Positions 1 through 8,466 of a DNA stretch of 64,000 nucleotides are shown here, one piece after another. Position 1 is the first letter of the stretch. Each line of letters opens with the position of its first letter. A program made the position numbers and the translations under genes. Origin of the DNA: Bacteroides eggerthii (GTDB lineage Bacteria; Bacteroidota; Bacteroidia; Bacteroidales; Bacteroidaceae). The stretch is taken from the NCBI RefSeq assembly GCF_025146565.1, contig NZ_CP102258.1, forward strand, positions 2,016,001 through 2,080,000, given 5' to 3'. The notes under the pieces are model-generated. The model saw only the letters and a list, made by a program, of their open reading frames with translations. It had not been told where the DNA came from and searched no databases.

Positions 1-469
1 GGCCGCGGATATGTTTTTGGGTGAGGTTTACAGTCCGTTCATCGGCAATGCCGAGGTCTATGGATAACTGTCTGATGAAGAACATCGCCAGTTCGTTGTT
101 TTGCGACAACAGTGTCATGACGGCGGTCATCGGTATCAGGCAGACCAATGAGGGCTCGAATGCACAAGCCGCTGTTACATAATCCGCTTTTGCGAAGTAG
201 GGACGGTATCCGAAGTATTCGGTCGGTTTAATCATACGGATGATTTGGCTTCTTCCGCCTACACCATCTTTGTATATTTTGACTTTTCCGTTCAGCAGGC
301 ACATCAGGTTAGTGGGTGTCTCGCCTTCACAGTGAATAATCTCGTTCTTCTTGTAATTCTGAAGCGTAAAATGGTTAGCGAGAAACTCTCGCTGTTCTTC
401 ATTCAGGGGTGACCATATATCAGGGATCAACTCCGGAACATTAATATCGGATAAGTTTATTTTTACCAT
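1..469 (-). CDS. Crp/Fnr-family transcriptional regulator (3' part cut by window edge)
   Basis: The reverse strand from the ATG at 469 reads without a stop to the left edge, giving about 156 residues of an N-terminal cyclic-nucleotide-binding (cupin-like) domain. The stretch NEIIHCEGETPTNLMCLLNG and the following KVKIYKDGVGGRSQIIRMI have the layout of this family, where the effector domain is followed by a long helix. The C-terminal winged-helix DNA-binding part must lie outside the window and is not seen. Bacteroides carry many Crp/Fnr paralogues; which signal this one senses cannot be read from the part present. It is divergent from nothing obvious: the next gene, glnN, is on the same strand about 300 bp upstream. 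Confidence 0.85.
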   Translation of the reverse strand, partial: MVKINLSDINVPELIPDIWSPLNEEQREFLANHFTLQNYKKNEIIHCEGETPTNLMCLLNGKVKIYKDGVGGRSQIIRMIKPTEYFGYRPYFAKADYVTAACAFEPSLVCLIPMTAVMTLLSQNNELAMFFIRQLSIDLGIADERTVNLTQKHIRG

Positions 470-766
470 AAATGCTGCAAAACTGTGTTGTACAGCACAA
501 ATGTAAAAAGAAAAAATTAAAAATGATACATTTGTGTCAAAAAAATGCAGGAAAGTGGCGGGCGGTAAGATAATGGAAGTTTATTTCATCGTAGGCCAAT
601 ACAAAGTCTCACAGGGTTTTCTTCTTTATCATTTGGGGGCAGACGGGCATAAGTGCATTACCTATGCGTAAGAATACCTATTATATATGAAAAGCAATAG
701 GCTCTGCTCTTTTGTCTAAAGAAAACTCTGTGAGATTCTGTGTATTATATGGAGAAAACTACCCCA
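470..766. other. Intergenic stretch with a spaced inverted repeat
   Basis: About 300 bp without a credible gene. It holds an inverted repeat of 17 bp with one mismatch: TCTCACAGGGTTTTCTT at 607-623 and AAGAAAACTCTGTGAGA at 719-735, separated by 95 bp. The inner part is AT-rich. There is no transposase or terminal-repeat context, so this could be a long-armed terminator or RNA structure downstream of glnN, or the remnant of a small repeat. Confidence 0.5.
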
Positions 767-2956
767 TTATTTGGTGAACAACAGTTCCCTATACTTCGGC
801 AACGGCCATATCTCATCATCTATTTCCATCTCAAGATTATCGATATGCTCGCGAATACTTTCCAGATAGGGGCGCACTGTTTCTTCATACGCAAAGGCTT
901 TGTCTTTGTAATTATTCATATGGTTGGCAACCTTGCGGGCTTCCGTCATTTCACGTACCTGCATTTTGATAGCCGTTACGCGGTGGGATATTTCGCGTAT
1001 GAGTTCCTTGCGGTCGGCACTGAGCACTTCATACTCTTCCGGTGGGAAGATTTCCCGTAGTCCTCGCAAATTCTCCAGTAAGCGGTTCTGATAAATAACG
1101 GCAGTCGGGACAATGTGGTTTATGGCGAGATCACCTAAAACGCGGCTTTCAATCTGTACCTTCATTGTGTATTTCTCCAACTCTACTTCGAGGCGGCAGG
1201 CCAATTCTGTTTCATTGAAAATACGTTCTCCGATGAGTACCGAACGGGCCTGGTTGTCCATGTAGCGCATCAAGGCTTGCGGCACATGACAGATGTTTGT
1301 CAGTCCGCGGCTGGCAGCTTCTTGTTTCCATTGCTCTGAATATCCGTCTCCTTCAAAACGGATAGGTTCGGAAGCGATGATTGTTTCCTTCAGTATGCGG
1401 AAGATTGCCTCATCCTTGCCGACGCCTTCTTCCATGAGCTTTTCGATGGAAATTTTGAATTCGTTCAGTTGGCTTGCCATTGCAGCGTTGATGGCAATCA
1501 TGGCTGCGGCACAGTTTGCGGATGAGCCGGCGGCGCGGAATTCGAAACGGTTACCGGTGAAGGCAAAGGGGGACGTTCGGTTGCGGTCCGTCGTATCTAA
1601 TAGAATTTCGGGAATACGTCCGATGCCCAGTTTCAGAGTTGTCTTTTCTTCGGCGGTCATTTTGCTGTTGCTCACCTGGCGGGCTATCTCGTCGAGAATG
1701 GAGGATAGCTGCTTTCCCAGGAATATGGACAATATGGCAGGGGGGGCTTCATTGGCTCCCAGTCGGTAACTGTTTCCTGCGCTTGCAATGGATGCGCGGA
1801 GTAGGTCCTGATTTTTATATACCATCATCAGCACATTTACGAGGAAAGTAAGGAATAACATATTACCTTTCGGATTTTTCCCCGGAGCAAAAAGATTTAT
1901 CCCCGTATCAGTGCAGAGCGACCAGTTGTTATGTTTGCCCGAACCGTTCACGCCGCTGTATGGCTTCTCGTGCAACAATACGGCAAAGTTGTGTTTGCGG
2001 GCGATACGTTTCATCAGGTCCATTACCAATTGGTTGTGGTCGTTGGCAAGGTTGGCGTTTTCAAATATGGGGGCCAGCTCAAACTGGTTGGGAGCCACTT
2101 CGTTATGACGTGTCTTGACGGGAATACCCAGCTTGTGACATTCTATTTCCAGTTCTTTCATAAAAGCCGTAACGCGGGGCGGAATAGAGCCGAAATAGTG
2201 GTCCTCCAGTTGCTGGTCTTTGGCGGAGGAGTGTCCCATTAGCGTGCGTCCTGTCAGGCATAAGTCAGGGCGTGCGTTGTAGAGCGCGGAGTCTACAAGG
2301 AAATATTCCTGTTCCCAGCCTAAGTTGGTATATACGCGTGTTATGTTCTTGTCGAAGAGTTGGCACACATCTGTTGCTGCCTTGTCCACTGCTGCAAGTG
2401 CTTTGAGTAAAGGTGTTTTGTAGTCCAGCGCTTCACCTGTGTAAGAAATGAAGATTGTCGGAATACACAAGGTGGTCTCTACGACGAAAGCCGGTGAGGA
2501 GACGTCCCATGCTGTATATCCGCGTGCTTCGAATGTGTTGCGGATACCGCCGTTTGGGAAAGAAGATGCGTCCGGTTCTTGTTGGATGAGCAATTTCCCG
2601 GAAAAGCGTTCGATGACATCCCCGTCTTCGCCGAATTCGATGAAGCCGTCGTGTTTTTCGGCTGTGCCGTCCGTCAGAGGTTGGAACCAGTGCGTGTAGT
2701 GGGTGACATTCAGGGATTTTGCCCAGCTTTTCATGCCGTTTGCTATTAAATCGGCCATTTCCCGGCTAATGGGAGTGCCTTTTTCAATAGCGTCTGTTAC
2801 AGCCTTATAGGCTTCTTTCGGCAGGTATTCCTGCATCTTTTTGCGGTCGAAAACATGGCTGCCGTAATAATCGGACAACTTGTTTGAAGGGGTGATAACT
2901 TCAAGAGGACGACGGTTGGCGAGCTCTTGCAAAGCAAAAAATCTCATTTTTGACAT
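767..2956 (-). CDS. glnN: Glutamine synthetase type III
   Basis: Makes glutamine from glutamate, ammonia and ATP in the cytoplasm. The 729-residue length and sequence match the large GSIII family first described in Bacteroides fragilis, not the GlnA (about 470 aa) form. Family signatures are visible: an N-terminal GSIII region with LPKEAYKAV, the catalytic stretch NGSGKHNNWSLCTDTGINLF, and FTGNRFEFRAAGSSANCAAA near residues 470-490. The C-terminal helical extension is complete. The ATG at 2956 (MSKMRFF) was chosen because it follows a -7 element at 2988-2995. Upstream lie two CCCCCT/AGGGG palindromes, one of them over the expected -33 position, suggesting nitrogen-dependent control, which is inference. 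Confidence 0.97.
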   Translation of the reverse strand: MSKMRFFALQELANRRPLEVITPSNKLSDYYGSHVFDRKKMQEYLPKEAYKAVTDAIEKGTPISREMADLIANGMKSWAKSLNVTHYTHWFQPLTDGTAEKHDGFIEFGEDGDVIERFSGKLLIQQEPDASSFPNGGIRNTFEARGYTAWDVSSPAFVVETTLCIPTIFISYTGEALDYKTPLLKALAAVDKAATDVCQLFDKNITRVYTNLGWEQEYFLVDSALYNARPDLCLTGRTLMGHSSAKDQQLEDHYFGSIPPRVTAFMKELEIECHKLGIPVKTRHNEVAPNQFELAPIFENANLANDHNQLVMDLMKRIARKHNFAVLLHEKPYSGVNGSGKHNNWSLCTDTGINLFAPGKNPKGNMLFLTFLVNVLMMVYKNQDLLRASIASAGNSYRLGANEAPPAILSIFLGKQLSSILDEIARQVSNSKMTAEEKTTLKLGIGRIPEILLDTTDRNRTSPFAFTGNRFEFRAAGSSANCAAAMIAINAAMASQLNEFKISIEKLMEEGVGKDEAIFRILKETIIASEPIRFEGDGYSEQWKQEAASRGLTNICHVPQALMRYMDNQARSVLIGERIFNETELACRLEVELEKYTMKVQIESRVLGDLAINHIVPTAVIYQNRLLENLRGLREIFPPEEYEVLSADRKELIREISHRVTAIKMQVREMTEARKVANHMNNYKDKAFAYEETVRPYLESIREHIDNLEMEIDDEIWPLPKYRELLFTK

Positions 2957-2987
2957 ATTTGTCTCTTCTTTTATTGGTTGCTGGGCG

Positions 2988-2995
2988 CAAAATTA
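2988..2995 (-). promoter_or_regulatory. glnN -7 promoter element
   Basis: Reads TAATTTTG on the minus strand, followed by CGCCC, the usual Bacteroides TAnnTTTG form. The -33 region expected about 20 nt upstream falls inside the palindrome at 3011-3035. Confidence 0.6.
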
Positions 2996-3010
2996 TATGT
3001 TTTTTCTGAA

Positions 3011-3085
3011 TTACCCCCTATTTTTTAGGGGGTAATCTTGGAGTTTTATATGTTTTTTGCTGATATACCCCCTCAAAAGTAGGGG
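3011..3085. promoter_or_regulatory. Two palindromes upstream of glnN (candidate operators)
   Basis: A perfect inverted repeat TTACCCCCTA-5 nt-TAGGGGGTAA occupies 3011-3035. A weaker copy, CCCCCT (3068-3073) and AGGGG (3081-3085), is centred about 54 bp further upstream, close to five helical turns. The first overlaps the expected -33 box of glnN. Both could bind a dimeric regulator; no regulator is identified. Confidence 0.55.
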
Positions 3086-3170
3086 CTGATTGCTAAAATG
3101 TGCATTTTGTGCTCTCCTTCGCTTTCGGAAAATGAAAAAAGATTTTAGGTGGAAGTTATTACTTTTTTTC

Positions 3171-3178
3171 TATATTTG
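3171..3178 (+). promoter_or_regulatory. -7 element for the DUF5686 gene
   Basis: TATATTTG followed by CTCCC is a typical Bacteroides -7 box. It lies inside the longest reading frame, which argues that translation starts downstream of it. Confidence 0.55.
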
Positions 3179-3202
3179 CTCCCACGTAAGAAGATATCGC
3201 GG

Positions 3203-5446
3203 TTGAAACATCTAATATGCATATGGATAGGAGTCTGTCTCTTGTGTGCAGGTTTGCAGAAGGCGGGTGCTACGGCTGTTCCTCAATCGTATGCGGAACA
3301 GAGGGCTTATGCAGATTCCATTATGGACAGGGTTATCTTCTTTGCTCCTTTTTATGAGCGTATTGTCGATGAATATAAGGCGGAGCTCTATATAAAAGGG
3401 TGGGCGAATATCCGGAAGAAGAATCACCTGCTTCGTTTTATCCCTTCCATGTTCCGTATCAAGAAAGGGGTGCGGGAGTATATGATGGAAACATATAGTG
3501 AGCTGCACTACACTGCCCCCGACATTTACGACCAGAAAGTGAAAGCAAGCGTAGGTACCACCTCTGAACTATGGGAGTTGGACGGCCGCTTGCTCGAATA
3601 CTTCCACATCAACATCTATTCTTCCACCTTATTGTACGACAAACTTCTCTCCCCACTGGCCGCCAATGCGAAAAAGTACTATACCTATTATATAGATTCC
3701 ATAATGGGCGAGGCGCACAATCGCGAATTCCGTATCCGGTTTATGCCGAAGAGCAAGAGTTTCCAACTTGTAGGCGGTTATATGATTGTGAGCGACAATG
3801 TGTGGAGCGTACGTGAAATACGCTTTTCCGGGCGTTCCGAGATGCTCCGTTTTAATAATCAGGTGAGAATGGGACAGGTGGGAAGCAAGGATGAGTTTCT
3901 GCCCGTACATTTTAATGTGGATGCGACTTTCCGTTTGCTTGGCAATGTGATAGACGGTAGCTATACGGCAGTGCTTGACTATAAAGATATTCATCAGAAA
4001 GATCCGGCAGCCGCAGCCGGACGGAACAGGCTCAAGAGTAAATATGACTTGTCCGACTCCTATACACTGCTGACGGATACCAACGCTTACCAGCGTGATA
4101 CGGCTTACTTCAATACTTTGCGCCCCATCCCGCTGACACCGCATGAACAGACTTTGTATGAAGATTTCTTTTTGCGTCGCGACACGCTTCTATATAAGAA
4201 AAAGCCGAAAAACAAAAGGCTGGAGTTTTGGGGACAGATAGGCGATGCGCTGGTAAGCAGGTACACAGTGGACTTTGCTAAAATGGGAAGTGTGCGTTGC
4301 TCGCCTCTTATCAATCCTTTGTTGCTGAGTTACAGTGGAAGCAACGGCTTCTCCTATCGTCAGGAGTTTAAGTATAACCGTCTGTTTACGGGCGACCGCC
4401 TGCTACGCGTCGTCCCTAAGCTGGGTTATAATTTCAAACGGAAGGAGTTTTATTGGTCGATCAATTCCGATTTCGATTATTGGCCCCGCAAGCGTGCCGC
4501 CTTGCATGTCAGTGTGGGTAATGGTAACCGTATTTACAGTAGTGATGTGCTGGAGGATTTGAAAGCCATCCCCGACAGCATCTTTGATTTTGACCAGATA
4601 CATTTGGATTATTTCAAGGACTTGTATTTGCATATACGCCATAGTTGGGAGGTTGTTAATGGGCTTACTTTGGATGTAGGTCTCTCCTTGCACAGGCGTA
4701 CGGAGGTGGAACGTTCCAAGTTTGTGCTGGTATATCCGGATGGACCAAGTGTCATGTCGACAGCCATGCCGCCGCTTTATCCGGGGTTCGATCCTTCGGT
4801 GCTGAAGAAGTTTCGCCATAGTTATAATAGTTTTGCTCCGCGTGTGCGTGTGACATGGACGCCCGGACAATATTACTATATGAGTGGTGACCGCAAAATC
4901 AATCTCTATTCCAAATATCCCACCGTATCGGTGGACTGGGAGCGCGGTCTCAGTGGAATTATGCACAGCACCGGAAAGTATGAGCGCATTGAAGTGGACT
5001 TCCAGCATAATATCCCGCTGGGATTGATGCGCGATATTTATTACCGTTTAGGTTGGGGAGCTTTTACGAACCAGAAGGAACTCTATTTTGTGGACTTTGC
5101 CAATCTGGCGCGTTCCAATCTTCCTGTCGGGTGGAATGATGAAATCGGAGGAGTGTTCCAGTTGCTCGACGGACGTTGGTACAACTCTTCGCGCGAATAT
5201 GTCCGCGGACATTTTACGTATGAAGCTCCTTTTCTGCTGCTTCGTCATCTGAAAAAGTATACCCAATACGTGCTGAATGAGCGTCTGTATCTGAATGCGT
5301 TGGTTGTTCCTCACTTGAATCCTTATCTTGAAGTGGGCTATGGCATTGGTACGCATGTTTTCGACTTTGGCGTTTTTGCAAGCTTTGCCAACTGGAAGTA
5401 TCAGGAGATGGGAGTCAAGTTTACGTTCGAGCTCTTCAATCGGTGA
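3203..5446 (+). CDS. DUF5686-type outer-membrane protein
   Basis: A secreted protein of about 747 residues. The N-terminal part (LICIWIGVCLLCAGLQ) is a signal peptide. It is followed by a soluble region with many YxxxxY segments and then a long C-terminal half of alternating hydrophobic strands (for example YNRLFTGDRLLRVVPKLGYN) that fits an outer-membrane beta barrel, ending in Phe-Glu-Leu-Phe. This layout is that of the Bacteroidetes DUF5686 family, whose function is unknown. The frame is open from a GTG at 3149, but a -7 promoter box sits at 3171-3178. I therefore favour the TTG at 3203, which also gives a cleaner signal peptide; the start is uncertain. No operon partner: the next gene has its own promoter. 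Confidence 0.8.
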   Translation: MKHLICIWIGVCLLCAGLQKAGATAVPQSYAEQRAYADSIMDRVIFFAPFYERIVDEYKAELYIKGWANIRKKNHLLRFIPSMFRIKKGVREYMMETYSELHYTAPDIYDQKVKASVGTTSELWELDGRLLEYFHINIYSSTLLYDKLLSPLAANAKKYYTYYIDSIMGEAHNREFRIRFMPKSKSFQLVGGYMIVSDNVWSVREIRFSGRSEMLRFNNQVRMGQVGSKDEFLPVHFNVDATFRLLGNVIDGSYTAVLDYKDIHQKDPAAAAGRNRLKSKYDLSDSYTLLTDTNAYQRDTAYFNTLRPIPLTPHEQTLYEDFFLRRDTLLYKKKPKNKRLEFWGQIGDALVSRYTVDFAKMGSVRCSPLINPLLLSYSGSNGFSYRQEFKYNRLFTGDRLLRVVPKLGYNFKRKEFYWSINSDFDYWPRKRAALHVSVGNGNRIYSSDVLEDLKAIPDSIFDFDQIHLDYFKDLYLHIRHSWEVVNGLTLDVGLSLHRRTEVERSKFVLVYPDGPSVMSTAMPPLYPGFDPSVLKKFRHSYNSFAPRVRVTWTPGQYYYMSGDRKINLYSKYPTVSVDWERGLSGIMHSTGKYERIEVDFQHNIPLGLMRDIYYRLGWGAFTNQKELYFVDFANLARSNLPVGWNDEIGGVFQLLDGRWYNSSREYVRGHFTYEAPFLLLRHLKKYTQYVLNERLYLNALVVPHLNPYLEVGYGIGTHVFDFGVFASFANWKYQEMGVKFTFELFNR

Positions 5447-5478
5447 GCCGGAATAGGGAATTATAGGAATTTATGCTT

Positions 5479-5486
5479 TATCTTTG
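5479..5486 (+). promoter_or_regulatory. -7 element for coaW
   Basis: TATCTTTG ends 18 nt before the chosen ATG at 5505, so the in-frame upstream codon at 5484 lies within the promoter and is unlikely as a start. Confidence 0.6.
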
Positions 5487-5504
5487 CCAATAAATTTTTC
5501 GATT

Positions 5505-6332
5505 ATGGGAATTGTAATAGGTATAGATGTCGGTGGAAGTACCACTAAAATCGTAGGAATCAATAAAGGGCAGATACAGTCACCGATGTTTATTACGGCG
5601 ACCGATCCGGTTACGTCTTTGTTTGGAGCGTTCGGCAAATACATTTATGATAATGGAATTCAGTTGTCCGATGTGGAACAGGTGATGCTGACCGGTGTAG
5701 GCAGCGCGTTTGTAGACAGTCCGCTTTACGGACTTCCCACCCGTAAGACCGACGAATTCATAGCCAACGGGCTGGGGGCTCGCCATGCTACGGACATCGA
5801 CCAGCTGATAGTTGTCAGCATGGGGACGGGGACGTCTTTTGTGAAAATCAGCGGAGATGAAATTCAGCATATCGGTGGTATGGGCATCGGTGGAGGTACG
5901 TTGCAGGGACTTTCACGTCTGCTGCTCAAGACACACGATATCCACCGGGTGGCTGATTTGGCTGCAAAAGGCGATGTAACCCGCGTAAATCTGCAGATCG
6001 GTGATATCTGTAACAACGCATTACCCGACTTGCCGGTATCTGCCACCGCTTCCTTGTTCGGAAAGGCGGACAGCAATGCCTCTCAGGAAGATATAGCTTG
6101 CGGCATCATTTATACCGTACTCCAGACCATAGGCGGAGCGGCTGTGCTTTCCGCACTGAACAGTCCGGTGAGGGATTTCGTGCTGATAGGCAATCTCACT
6201 CAGTTGCCGCAATGCCGGGAAGTGTTCCCGAAAATGGAAAGCATTTATCATGTGCGCTTTCACATTCCACCTTATGCAGAATATCGTACGGCTATCGGGG
6301 CAGCTTTGGCATACGTCAGAGAGAACTCATGA
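5505..6332 (+). CDS. coaW: Type II pantothenate kinase
   Basis: Phosphorylates pantothenate, the first step of coenzyme A synthesis. The 275-residue protein starts MGIVIGIDVGGSTTKIVGI, the phosphate-1 loop of the ASKHA fold as in PanK-II enzymes. It continues with the second phosphate motif VVSMGTGTSFVKI and the adenosine-binding glycines GGMGIGGGTLQGL. Type II kinases are known from staphylococci and eukaryotes and are usually insensitive to CoA feedback. The same window also carries a type III enzyme, coaX, at 24378, so this strain probably has two unrelated enzymes for one step. An alternative is that this one acts on a related substrate, as for some ASKHA kinases; pantothenate kinase is favoured. 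Confidence 0.85.
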   Translation: MGIVIGIDVGGSTTKIVGINKGQIQSPMFITATDPVTSLFGAFGKYIYDNGIQLSDVEQVMLTGVGSAFVDSPLYGLPTRKTDEFIANGLGARHATDIDQLIVVSMGTGTSFVKISGDEIQHIGGMGIGGGTLQGLSRLLLKTHDIHRVADLAAKGDVTRVNLQIGDICNNALPDLPVSATASLFGKADSNASQEDIACGIIYTVLQTIGGAAVLSALNSPVRDFVLIGNLTQLPQCREVFPKMESIYHVRFHIPPYAEYRTAIGAALAYVRENS

Positions 6333-6416
6333 TGTGTAATGGGGGATTTCTGCTATATAATAAGGTGAAAACTTTAGAAATCAGACCTGAATACCGGATA
6401 TTTTCAGAGAGAACTT

Positions 6417-6447
6417 TTTGTCATTCAAGAAAATACTTCTATCTTTG
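6417..6447 (+). promoter_or_regulatory. rpsA promoter
   Basis: TTTG at 6417-6420, a 19-nt spacer, then TATCTTTG at 6440-6447: the best match to the Bacteroides -33/-7 consensus in the window, as expected for a highly expressed ribosomal gene. The leader to the ATG is about 63 nt. Confidence 0.8.
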
Positions 6448-6514
6448 CGCCCGATTTAAATATGAGTCAACATAAAGTCTCACTTAATTAACGAGTTAAA
6501 CAATTTATTTATTA

Positions 6515-8308
6515 ATGGAAAATTTAAAAAATGTTGCTCCCATTGAAGACTTCAACTGGGATGCTTACGAGAACGGTGAAACCGTAACAAACGCAAGTCA
6601 CGAAGACTTGGAGAAGGCGTATGACAACACGCTGAACAAAGTTAACGACCGCGAGGTAGTTGACGGAACCGTAATTGCAATGAACAAGCGTGAAGTAGTT
6701 GTGAACATCGGTTACAAATCAGACGGTATCATTCCTTTGAATGAATTCCGTTACAATCCCGATCTGAAAGTAGGTGATACTGTAGAAGTATACATCGAAA
6801 ATCAGGAAGACAAAAAAGGACAGTTGGTTCTGTCTCACCGCAAAGCTCGTGCTACCCGTTCTTGGGATCGCGTTAACGCTGCTTTGGAAAATGAAGAAAT
6901 TATCAAGGGTTACATCAAGTGCCGCACTAAGGGTGGTATGATCGTTGACGTATTCGGTATCGAAGCATTCTTGCCGGGTTCTCAGATCGACGTTAAGCCT
7001 ATCCGCGACTACGATGTATTCGTTGGCAAAACTATGGAATTCAAGGTTGTTAAGATCAATCAGGAATTCAAGAATGTCGTTGTATCTCACAAGGCTCTTA
7101 TCGAAGCTGAACTGGAACAACAGAAGAAAGAAATCATCGGTAAACTCGAAAAAGGACAAGTCCTCGAAGGTACCGTTAAGAATATCACTTCCTATGGTGT
7201 ATTTATCGACCTGGGCGGCGTAGACGGTTTGATTCACATCACAGACCTTTCTTGGGGCCGCGTCAGCGATCCGAAAGAAGTGGTTGAGCTCGACCAGAAA
7301 CTCAACGTCGTTATCCTTGATTTCGACGATGAGAAGAAGCGTATCGCTCTCGGCTTGAAACAACTCACTCCGCATCCTTGGGACGCTCTCGATCCTAACT
7401 TGAAGGTAGGCGACCACGTGAAGGGTAAAGTTGTCGTTATGGCTGACTACGGTGCATTCATCGAAATCGCTCCGGGTGTTGAAGGTTTGATCCACGTATC
7501 TGAAATGTCTTGGTCACAGCACTTGCGTTCTGCACAAGACTTCATGAAGGTAGGTGACGAAGTTGAAGCAGTAGTTCTGACTTTGGACCGCGAAGAACGT
7601 AAGATGTCTCTCGGTATCAAGCAACTGAAAGCTGATCCTTGGGAAACTATCGAAGAGAAATATCCTATCGGTTCTAAGCACACAGCTAAGGTTCGCAACT
7701 TCACTAACTTCGGTGTATTCGTAGAAATCGAAGAAGGTGTTGACGGTTTGATCCACATCTCTGACCTGTCTTGGACTAAGAAGGTTAAACATCCTTCCGA
7801 ATTCACTCAGATCGGTGCGGATATTGATGTACAGGTGTTGGAGATCGACAAAGAAAACCGTCGCTTGAGCCTCGGTCACAAGCAACTCGAAGAAAACCCC
7901 TGGGATGTATTCGAAACTGTATTCACAGTAGGTTCAGTACACGAAGGTACTATCATCGAAATGCTGGATAAGGGTGCAGTAGTTGCTCTGCCTTATGGTG
8001 TAGAAGGTTTCGCTACTCCGAAACACCTCGTTAAGGAAGACGGCTCACAAGCTCAGTTGGACGAGAAACTCGAATTCAAAGTTATCGAGTTCAATAAGGA
8101 CGCTAAGCGCATCATCCTGTCTCACAGCCGTATCTTCGAAGATGTAGCTAAGGCAGAAGAAAGAGCAGAAAAGAAAGCTGCCAAGAAGTCTACCGGTAAG
8201 AGAGAAGAAGCTTCTGCTTCAATCCAAAACCAGGCTGCTTCTACTACTTTGGGCGACATCGACGCTTTGGCTGCTTTGAAAGAGCAGATGGAAGCCGGAA
8301 AGAAGTAA
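6515..8308 (+). CDS. rpsA: 30S ribosomal protein S1
   Basis: Binds mRNA on the small ribosomal subunit and helps initiation. At 597 residues it carries six S1 (OB-fold) repeats: two degenerate N-terminal ones, then copies with the classic signature YGVFIDLGGVDGLIHITDLSW near residues 225-245 and again around residues 310, 400 and 485. The tail is rich in Ala, Lys and Glu. Codon use is strongly biased (GTT, CGC, AAC, GAA), as in highly expressed genes. Bacteroides mRNAs mostly lack Shine-Dalgarno sequences, so S1 is thought to matter more here. The gene is monocistronic, between its own promoter and a strong terminator at 8332-8370. Confidence 0.98.
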   Translation: MENLKNVAPIEDFNWDAYENGETVTNASHEDLEKAYDNTLNKVNDREVVDGTVIAMNKREVVVNIGYKSDGIIPLNEFRYNPDLKVGDTVEVYIENQEDKKGQLVLSHRKARATRSWDRVNAALENEEIIKGYIKCRTKGGMIVDVFGIEAFLPGSQIDVKPIRDYDVFVGKTMEFKVVKINQEFKNVVVSHKALIEAELEQQKKEIIGKLEKGQVLEGTVKNITSYGVFIDLGGVDGLIHITDLSWGRVSDPKEVVELDQKLNVVILDFDDEKKRIALGLKQLTPHPWDALDPNLKVGDHVKGKVVVMADYGAFIEIAPGVEGLIHVSEMSWSQHLRSAQDFMKVGDEVEAVVLTLDREERKMSLGIKQLKADPWETIEEKYPIGSKHTAKVRNFTNFGVFVEIEEGVDGLIHISDLSWTKKVKHPSEFTQIGADIDVQVLEIDKENRRLSLGHKQLEENPWDVFETVFTVGSVHEGTIIEMLDKGAVVALPYGVEGFATPKHLVKEDGSQAQLDEKLEFKVIEFNKDAKRIILSHSRIFEDVAKAEERAEKKAAKKSTGKREEASASIQNQAASTTLGDIDALAALKEQMEAGKK

Positions 8309-8331
8309 TTGCTTCTCTATATAAATAAGGT

Positions 8332-8370
8332 AAGGGTGCTTGTGGCAAACACAAGTACCCTTTCTTTTTT
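8332..8370 (+). terminator. Rho-independent terminator of rpsA
   Basis: Stem of 13 pairs: 8332-8344 (AAGGGTGCTTGTG) against 8350-8362 with a single G-T pair, five-base loop GCAAA, followed by TCTTTTTT. Confidence 0.85.
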
Positions 8371-8451
8371 GGAGGAGGAGTACAGGGGAGGGATTAACTC
8401 CATATCTCAACAAAAAATCGTAAAATCTATATATTCTGTGATGAATACCCT

Positions 8452-8459
8452 TATCTTTG
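8452..8459 (+). promoter_or_regulatory. -7 element for rnz
   Basis: TATCTTTG ends only 7 nt before the ATG at 8467, so the transcript would have almost no leader. Confidence 0.55.
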
Positions 8460-8466
8460 CATCATC

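Noticed and set aside
607..735. Small transposon bounded by inverted repeats
   Set aside because: No transposase, no target duplication seen, inner part only 95 bp.
740..1060. 106-codon frame opposite the end of glnN
   Set aside because: Covered almost fully by glnN in the other direction.
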